NCBI GenBank assembly: GCA_036898135.1
Contig: CM072512.1
Location: 41,156,618-41,220,617 of the forward strand
DNA from: Oncomelania hupensis
Taxonomy: Eukaryota > Mollusca > Gastropoda > Littorinimorpha > Pomatiopsidae
Direction of reading: 5' to 3'
Length of the DNA: 64,000 nt
The notes beneath the pieces are model-generated. The model had not been told where the DNA came from, did not search any database, and saw nothing but the letters and a program-made list of their open reading frames with translations. Position numbers and translations under genes: made by a program. Below, piece after piece: positions 57,241 to 64,000 of the stretch. Each line of letters begins with the position of its first letter. Position 1 is the stretch's first letter.

Positions 57241-57415
57241 GTCAATATTACAATTCAATATATTTGTATGCACTGTCTGTTCATATATAATTTTAGACCT
57301 CACAATTTTGCAGTAAACCAATAATAATGACTTACGACTGCGTTCTCATACATCATAATAGAAGGAAAAGAAGAAGAAGAAGAAGAAGAAGAAGAAGAAG
57401 AAGAAGAAGAAGATT
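56977..57415. repeat. Duplicated unit with (GAA)n arrays
   Basis: ATAATTTTAGACCTCACA..CATAATAGAAG followed by (GAA)n occurs twice: 56977-57239 with a ~190-bp GAA/GGA array, and 57288-57413 with a ~50-bp array. The microsatellite was duplicated with ~75 bp of flank. Confidence 0.85.
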
Positions 57416-57947
57416 TTGAAAGAGAATAAGAATTATTGACCTCTTTGTTATTCCAATCGGCAAAAACAGAGAAGAGAATGAATGTTAAAAAAAATAAAAC
57501 ACTCTTTGCGCTTCACCGAAATTGGGCTGCAACAGAAAATCCAGCTACGGGTCCATTTGGCGACAGCATGCGAGAGAGTAATCAGTTAAATTCCACCACC
57601 CCGAAGAAATTTCGCGTCTTGCCCCTAGAGAGTTTGCACTGGTCCCCGATTGATCACGGCATCCGAAGCAAACTTAGCACAGTGCTAAAAGTGGTGGTAA
57701 GAAAACTCTGTCACACTGAAACTGGTAAACCCGGAAAATGCGTAATCCAAATATGATTTCCTTTTGCCAACATTTTATCCGCACTGTCCTAATCCATCAA
57801 AGAACCACCGAGTTTTTTTCTCTCCTCCATTTTTCTTTCACCAAATTTGGGTTCAATATTTTCAACTCCGTTCACTGCCATAGAGCTCAAAATGCATTCC
57901 TTGCGCGATTTGCGCTTGGCGAAACGTTATTATGTTCTGTTACAATT

Positions 57948-58222
57948 TCCTATCCTATCTTAACCCGTAACTCAAAAGTCGTTGGGGCATCACAACTGAA
58001 CGTTTAACCAGCGTACTCCAGCTTTCTTTGTCCTCTGCAACCCTCATGGCTTCGCTCAGTGTCAAGCCAATACGTTCTCGAATGTTGTCCTCCCACCTCT
58101 TTTTCTGTCTCCCTCTTCTTCTGCCTCCTGGCACCATGCCTTGCAGGATGGTCTTTGCAAGGCCTGATGCTCTAGTGACGTGGCCATGCCATCGGAGTTT
58201 TTATTTCTTCACCACTGTTAAA
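57948..58222 (-). pseudogene. LINE-N C-terminal remnant
   Basis: The tail TCCTATCCTATCTTAACCCG is followed by an antisense LINE-N end. A 60-codon minus frame (57955-58137) carries GGRRRGRQKKRWEDNIRE and WSTLVKRS. The coding is broken beyond that point. It ends at TTCTTCACCACTGTTAAAAC. Confidence 0.8.
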
Positions 58223-58304
58223 ACTTGGCAAGCTAATAACCCTATAATAAACCTTATTTAGGTATTATTATCCTCGAACCCGGAGATTTAATTTAACCGA
58301 CGCA

Positions 58305-58311
58305 TATAGTC

Positions 58312-58370
<59 letters not shown>

Positions 58371-58442
58371 AATGAAGAAGAAGAAGAAGAAGAAGAAGAA
58401 GAAGAAGAAGAAGAAGAAGAAGAAGAAGAAGAAGAAGAAGAA

Positions 58443-58512
<70 letters not shown>
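58305..58512. repeat. Compound ATA-GAA-GAT microsatellite
   Basis: Three triplet arrays lie end to end: (ATA)n, (GAA)n, (GAT)n. Each differs from the next by one base of the triplet. Confidence 0.97.
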
Positions 58513-58524
58513 ATAGCCTCTTTA

Positions 58525-58756
58525 TAATTCAAACTCAAAACGCGGCGATCTGCAACCAACATACACGCTCGCATCATCCCAGGGAAAAAAGCAAGGAATT
58601 CACTAGTAGAAGACGAAAAGGAAATCAGAAGTTTAACTTTTATTTACAGACTTTGAACTGATCGAGTACCTTTATTGAAGGGAAGTATAAATCCGGAGTA
58701 CCCAAAGGAAATCCTGCGTGACCCGAATCGGCTCCTTGCGGGTACACATGATCAGA
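58525..58756 (-). mobile_element. SINE-B fragment
   Basis: Antisense AAACGCGGCGATCTGCAACC, AACATACACGCTCGCATC, AGAAGACGAAAAGGAAATCA and the TCCGGAGTACCC body motif. The tRNA-like head is missing. Confidence 0.7.
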
Positions 58757-59024
58757 GTTTAATAACAATACTGTAAAACGATAATGTTTCTGGTAGTAAA
58801 AAAAGTGTTCGTGTCTGTTAAACATGTTCTAACACATGCACAGTCACCTCAAATGTTCGTTGTTGTTGTTATTTATTTATTTATTTTTTCTATCGTATGA
58901 TTTCTGACATATGCATAAAACAGTAGCAAATAAATGTTCAGATCGCGAAGTGCCACTAATATTGGCCATTCAGCTGGTTTTGCGTCTGCTTTCCTTATCT
59001 GGTGTGAGCTATGCAGGCGATATA

Positions 59025-59390
59025 CAGGGTGTTCCAAAAGTCTTGGGCACATTTTGACATTGAATATTTCCGAAACTATTAAGGATATAAAAACGCATCT
59101 GGTAAATTCAGAAAGCTTGTAATCTCAATTTTTACATGGAATGTTCAAAGATGTTCAATGTGAGCACGACACAATATCAAGCCGATAGTCAAATTCTTGC
59201 CAAACGCGTCCCAGCATTTTCTGGTTGAGTGAACGCCATTAATGGGTCTGAAAAGAAATTAAAAAATCAACAGCTTTACAAAAAACTTAATGTAATTAGC
59301 TTTAAAATGGCACAACTTTTATCTTACTACCATTTATAGTAACTGAGATATGGGGACTTCAAATGTGCCCAAGACTTTTGGAACACCCTG
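59025..59390 (-). mobile_element. Tc1/mariner-type MITE
   Basis: 366 bp with exact 30-bp terminal inverted repeats starting CAGGGTGTTCCAAAAGTC (59025-59054 and 59361-59390), flanked by TA on both sides. A TA target site and such termini are typical of the Tc1/mariner superfamily. The minus strand around 59240-59150 retains a decayed transposase C-terminal echo (WQEFDYRLDIV), interrupted by stops. It appears to be an internally deleted relative of a mariner that relied on transposase from elsewhere. Confidence 0.88.
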
Positions 59391-59392
59391 TA

Positions 59393-60289
59393 TTATTGCA
59401 CATAATTCTAAAAGCGGATTGATGTATAATTATATTTGTTGATTATTATTATCATTATTACTATCAGTATTTATTACTGTCAATTTCATGGATATGTGTA
59501 TCGGAATGACAAATTGAGTACGGGATCGGGCCTCTGAACTTTGCCTAGTGGTTTGTACGTGCCGTGGCTTAAAGACGTTATGAGACGACGGGGAGGGGAA
59601 TGTGCGGGGAAAGGAACGGGGAGAGGCTGAAGGCTCGAGTTTGTGTGTAGTTGAGCTGGGAGCTGAGGTGAAATGGTTGAATGGAAGGTTGGTGCTTCTT
59701 GCTTTTAGGAATTGAAGTTGTATTCTGTACTGACTATTTTTGTGTGAGTGTGACTGTCAATGATAGCTGTACACTGCAAAATAATGTTCCTTGCTGCTTG
59801 TTGGGACAATACAGATTCTCATTCGGATTCTAATAATAAAGCCACTGCGCAGAAGAGACACCCCAGTCCGTCCATTATATATCTGCGACTGCTTGCGTAC
59901 TAGCTCTCTTTAGAACAGGGCAGTGAAGGAGAGTAGAGGGAGGTACCACCGTCACAAAGCTGGACTTGAGAAAAAAAAAGAGACCCGCAACGCTTTTCTC
60001 TCCCTTTCGACCAAAAAAGCTCTAAGAAAAAGGATCAGCTCCCTGTACCTAAAGTGTCTCTTCCTTTCTGCGACCTAAATAATACTGGAACATCGTTTGC
60101 ACAAATATCGGAACGTGCAAATAGAACTAATGCATGCAATAAAAATAAACCCTCCGTCAGGTTTAGAAGAGAAGGTCAGCGCCTTCACGAAGCTGTCCTG
60201 AGAAATGGGAGCTCCCCAACGCTTCTCTTCTAAATACACTACTCCAACCTTCACGTATTCCAGTGTAGAACAAGAAGTGTCCTGTGCAA
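59393..60289. other. Unassigned sequence
   Basis: Two weakly similar stretches near 59930-60005 and 60165-60235 share GTCAC..AAGCTG..TTGAG and CAACGCTT.TCTC words and may be an old duplication. Confidence 0.4.
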
Positions 60290-60299
60290 TTTAGAGATA

Positions 60300-60367
60300 C
60301 TACTGTTGCTGCTCCTGCCACTATTACTACTGCTGATGCTGCTACTACTAGTACTACTACTACTATT
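60300..60367. repeat. (CTA)n / CTG triplet array
   Basis: Irregular CTG/CTA triplets. Confidence 0.85.
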
Positions 60368-60384
60368 TGATGCTATACTCGTTT

Positions 60385-60580
60385 TAATCTAAAATCAAAC
60401 TCAAAGAGCAGCGATCTGGTAGCAACATACGCGCTCACATTTTACAGACACCCCTGCAATACACAACAAACACACATTCATCGCTTAAACGTGCGGTGTA
60501 AAAAGGAAGTCGATAATTATCAGAAGACGGAACTCGAAATCAGATTTTATTTTTGAAATTTTAGACTGCATGCAATAGCA
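60385..60580 (-). mobile_element. SINE-B fragment
   Basis: Antisense CTCAAAGAGCAGCGATCTGG, ACATACGCGCTCACAT, ACACACATTCATCGC and CAGAAGACGGAACTCGAAAT match the SINE-B 3' body. Confidence 0.7.
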
Positions 60581-62220
60581 CTTGTAAAGATGGGCAACGC
60601 CCTCTTCAAAACACATCTGGTCATGAGAAAAGGAACTTTCTAAAAACCTCCTCAGCTTTTAACCAAAAAAAAAAGAGAAGCTTGCGATATACACTATTCA
60701 AATATGCAACTGCACGTTTGGAAATTATATGGTTAATATGGTACAGCTTACCACATCGAAAGCATATATATTCTGATCACAGCATGTAAACGGGAAAGAA
60801 GTGTATAGGCTATAAGAATAAGTTTACTATCAATCTGACATGATTGAGTAGTCTACGTTCTGAACTTATGCAAACACACATTGCCGAGTAATTTATTTGG
60901 AAACTTTTCAGTTCAGCGTATCTAACGCGTATGACAGTGTAAACGCGTATGACGGTGTAAGCATAATTGATCATTATGAGAGAAACGTTTAGTGTAATAT
61001 ATGTCACGATCTTGACATTTTCATTGGTATTGAGTTTCGTTGCAAGCACCTTTGTGCGCGCACACACGCACGCACCTACGCGCGCGCCCGCACACACAAA
61101 CACGCACGCGCCCGCAGAGAAAGAGAGAGAGACAGAGAAAGAGAGAGAAAACAAACTGTCATACCAGGTATAAAATATGGGGCCAGTGATGCTCCTGTGT
61201 GTACAACCGCAACCTACCTAAATAAATACGAACTCTCTCTCTCCCTCCCTTTCACTCTTACCCCCTCCCCCCTCTCAACAAGTAATATAATTATGGTTTG
61301 AATGCGAGTCGCAAGTCTCTCTCGCTCTCCCCATTTCCTATCCATTATTTGATCACTCGATAACAGACTGCAAGATCAATAGAGTATGTCAATGGCAAAG
61401 CCTACAAAACCTCTGAGACGGGCGATAAATCTTGCTTTCCTAAACACACCAGACCTAACATACAGAGGACTGTCGACCACTTTCGCGTCACCCTGTCTCC
61501 CTCTGAAATATCTTGCTGCATGCAGAGAATGTCATCAGTTAGATTAGCCAAAACAACAATTGATCCTATCCAGCTAAATAAGGTGCTCAAGGCGCCATTA
61601 GTAGGCGTAACAAATGCAAAAAAGTACCACTGTTGCGCTTTTCTATTGACATTTACTTGTTAATATTATACAGGCTGTTATCAGTACGATATAAATGCGT
61701 TGAACCGGCAATCACAAACCAAGGGTTTATGAGTGATTCAACTTGTTCTGAAGTACCCTGGGTGGCGCGGAGGAGCGATCCCCGCCCCCATCTTCGAGCA
61801 AGACGCGCACTTGCAGCAAATAGTTGAGTGTCACGCTTCAAACCACTAAGCTTCTCCATTCCGGTGAGATGCGTGAAGGTCATGGTAAACTGCGTCAGAC
61901 TCCACCCTCAAACGCTCGCGCACTTGCAGCAAGTTGGAGCCTTCTGCCACGCCTCATATTGCTAAGTCACTGTACACCTTCTCCCGACTGCATGCTTAGA
62001 AGGTCTAAGGTCAGGCGGGATTGTGTTACAAAAAACAACTCGGATTCAACCTCAAAACAAACTGTAGATTAAGGTATTAGGTCTCTGACCATTCCCGACT
62101 ACATGTGTGCTAGAAGGTCAGTGGTTAGCGGGGATTGGTGTTTTATATGGATTACAATCTTGTATTATTAACAACGGGGATTCGGATCCTGCCCAGACGG
62201 AAAAGGATTGGACATGCCTC
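60581..62220. other. Unassigned; CA/GA stretch at 61050-61150
   Basis: No gene recognised. The short frames on both strands near 60967-61173 come from CACA/GAGA simple sequence. Confidence 0.5.
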
Positions 62221-62225
62221 AAAAG

Positions 62226-62378
62226 CACTGCTGTACAGTCTGTAGCCTGAAGTCACAGCTCAGCACTGCTGTACAGTCTGTAGCATGAAGTCACAGCTCA
62301 GCATTGCTGTACAAGCTCTAGCATGAAGTCACAGCTCAGCACTGCTGTACAATCTGTAGCATTAAGTCATAGCTCAGC
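62226..62378. repeat. 38-bp minisatellite, four units
   Basis: Units CACTGCTGTACAGTCTGTAG followed by CATGAAGTCACAGCTCAG are repeated four times with few changes. Confidence 0.92.
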
Positions 62379-62429
62379 ACTGAGTGTATGAGTTGTCTGT
62401 GGCGTAGGACGATGTGCATAAAACAGCAA

Positions 62430-62508
62430 GCTGGCGCCTTGGGCGGCTAGTGTTAAACCGTGTTTCTGCAATAGCCTTCATCAGCTCTTGAGCGGGTAAA
62501 GCGCTATT
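62430..62508 (+). mobile_element. SINE-A 3' fragment
   Basis: GCAAGCTGGCGCCTTGGGCG, then CAGCTCTTGAGCGGG and AAGCGCTATTACAGG; the rest is missing. Confidence 0.55.
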
Positions 62509-62509
62509 A

Positions 62510-62765
62510 CAGGTCACCGTGGGGTTTCTTGGAGTATTTCGGTTTCTTCCATCCCTTCAATAATAGTAATGGAGGCAGTCTGTTTAAAAAACAAAAACAC
62601 TCCAAAAATAAAATTCGATTTCCTTTCCGTCTTTTAATAGTGACTTGCCCTGCGCACCACATGTTTGCGTGATAGATGTGTATGTGTTGTCATGTATGTA
62701 GGAATGCCAGTAACATGTGAGCGTGTATATTAGTTACAGATCGCCGCGCTTTACTATATAAGCTT
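62510..62765 (+). mobile_element. SINE-B, head missing
   Basis: GAGTATTTCGGTTTCTTCC, CGATTTCCTTTCCGTCTTTT, CACCACATGTTTGCGTGA, ACATGTGAGCGTGTATAT and GATCGCCGCGCTTTAC follow the order of the 10.5-kb copy. Confidence 0.75.
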
Positions 62766-62771
62766 ACTGCT

Positions 62772-62772
62772 G

Positions 62773-62829
<57 letters not shown>

Positions 62830-62830
62830 A
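62772..62830. repeat. (CTA)n microsatellite
   Basis: A pure CTA run after GCTTACTGCTG. Confidence 0.95.
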
Positions 62831-62831
62831 T

Positions 62832-63505
62832 CATCAACATCATCGTCATCATCAATATCGTATTTCTCCTGTTGAACTATGTGCACCTCAGTTGAGTGGT
62901 GCATGCAATTCCCACCCTATTAAAACACTGCGTATACATAAACAAAGCACATTCAACAATGTAGATTACTTCAGAACAAGTGTATATATTGTCACGAGTT
63001 CTCATTTTCTTCCAAGATTGCAAAATCCCCCTGTTTTGATCTCTGCACAGGAAAATACATTAACTCTATAAAATTATATTTTGGGCAAAGTTCAATACCA
63101 ATATTCAGCTCCATTCAAGCCCAACATACTCCGTCTGAGTTCTATCAATGATTTTGTTCCTGAATCCCGACACATCCATCTTTTCCAATCTTGCACTGGG
63201 AAAAAATTAAATTAGCCTATTTCCTTTTTAAAGAATTTAAACTGTTTCAACCCCAGCTAAAACCAATTAAATGAAACCTATTTTAAAAAAAAAAAGTAAA
63301 AACTGTGCACGCGCTCTCCACTTCTATCTGTCTCTTAATTTGTTTTAGCTATTCTCTTTTTTCTCAAAGTTGATCAAACACATTCTGGCTAACGATCTCT
63401 GCTCAGGAAAAATGATGGATGATGGCTGCAGCATGTGCAGTCACCTGATTTATGATAGTCAACATTTTTCTTCTTATTGCTATGCTTGTTCTACTCTAGG
63501 TCTTA
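62832..63505. other. Unassigned AT-rich sequence
   Basis: Nothing recognised. Confidence 0.5.
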
Positions 63506-63506
63506 T

Positions 63507-63600
63507 ATATTATATTATATTATATTATATTATATTATATTATATTATATTATATTATATTATATTATATTATATTATATTATAATTTATATTATATTAT
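63507..63600. repeat. (ATATT)n pentamer microsatellite
   Basis: A five-base repeat abuts the LINE-N 3' end exactly where the other copies have their (ATCCT)n tail. Confidence 0.9.
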
Positions 63601-64000
63601 ATCCCGTAACTCGGAGGTCGTAGGGGCACCACAGATGATCGTTTAATCAACGTACTCCATCTTTCTCTGTCCTCAGCAACCAGGATGGCTTCGCTCAGTG
63701 TCAAACCAGTCCATTCTCGAATGTTGTCCTCCCACCTCTTTTTCGGTCTCCCTTTTCTTCTACCTCCTTGCCTTGCCTTGCAGGGATGGTCTTTGCAAAG
63801 CCTGATGACCTGGTAACGTGGCCATACCATCGGAGTTTCCGTTTCTTCACCACTGTGAGCAGGTCATCGGGTTGTCCAATGACTTGTGTGATGGTCTGTC
63901 AGACTTCGTCGTTGGTGATGTGCTGGGTACATAGGAAATGCCTAGAAGTCTTCTGTAGCACCTCATCTCCATGCTTTGTATTCTTCGTTGTAGATCAATA
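63600..64000 (-). pseudogene. LINE-N C-terminal remnant, runs off window
   Basis: ATCCCGTAACTCGGAGGTCG starts the antisense LINE-N end. A 77-codon minus frame (63597-63830) reads the GGRRKGRPKKRWEDNIREWT block and a PPSYGI end. An extra base near 63785 shifts the frame before the WYGHVT-equivalent region. The sequence then continues as decoded LINE-N DNA (CAGGTCATCGGGTTGTCCAA; TTCTGTAGCACCTCATCTCC) to the end of the window. Confidence 0.82.

Overview
The window reads as intergenic or intronic DNA of an animal with a large, repeat-rich genome. I infer a marine invertebrate, most likely a mollusc, from the mix of tRNA-derived SINEs, LINE fragments with microsatellite tails, Gmr1-like Ty3/Gypsy DNA and dense simple repeats. 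That is pattern recognition, not a database result. There is no bacterial-style gene organisation, no rRNA operon and no tRNA gene I would accept. Nearly all long open frames are translations of microsatellites or of mobile-element DNA. The only plausible host coding sequence is one possible first coding exon on the minus strand near 27.4-27.8 kb.

The centrepiece is a nested locus at 35.08-41.40 kb. A retroposon here called RepC carries a 13-bp target-site duplication (TSD). It contains a 68-bp retroposon fragment (RepD) and a complete Ty3/Gypsy element of 5,635 bp with 5-bp TSDs. The 635-bp LTRs of the Gypsy element are identical as far as I can read, so the insertion is very young. Its single 1,176-codon frame encodes a SCAN-like Gag, a zinc knuckle, an aspartic protease and a complete DDX35E integrase. 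Next come the stub that normally precedes reverse transcriptase (RT) and a short segment from after the RT active site. The RT core and RNase H have been removed without breaking the frame. The copy therefore looks non-autonomous but recently mobilised. Integrase lying before the RT remnant, and a SCAN-like Gag, fit the Gmr1 group. Just before the Gag start is a regular array of heat-shock-element pentamers.

Other mobile DNA, left to right: SINE families with tRNA-like heads (A at 1.8, 44.4 and 53.1 kb; B at 4.9, 10.5 and 58.5 kb; F at 9.7 and 49.2 kb; H at 21.1 and 45.6 kb); a tRNA/5S-rRNA chimeric SINE at 12.1 kb; a hAT-type MITE inserted in a SINE at 5.0 kb; three copies of one ~1.45-kb solo LTR (6.6, 32.4 and 54.2 kb), the third split by a LINE RNase H fragment; eight or more copies of a LINE 3' end with a (GGATA)n tail; a CR1/L2-like LINE end at 18.9 kb; RepC copies at 23.4, 25.2, 29.8 and 35.1 kb; a TIR-bounded element with a telomere-like palindrome at 51.0 kb; and a mariner MITE with perfect 30-bp inverted repeats at 59.0 kb.

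The rest is simple repeats (GAA, GAT, AAT, TA, CA, GA), at least six minisatellites with 20-57-bp units, several palindromes, and AT-rich DNA in which I see nothing definite. No genes here work together as a pathway. The biology on view is the interaction of mobile elements: nesting, supply of proteins in trans, and retroposon tails growing into microsatellites.
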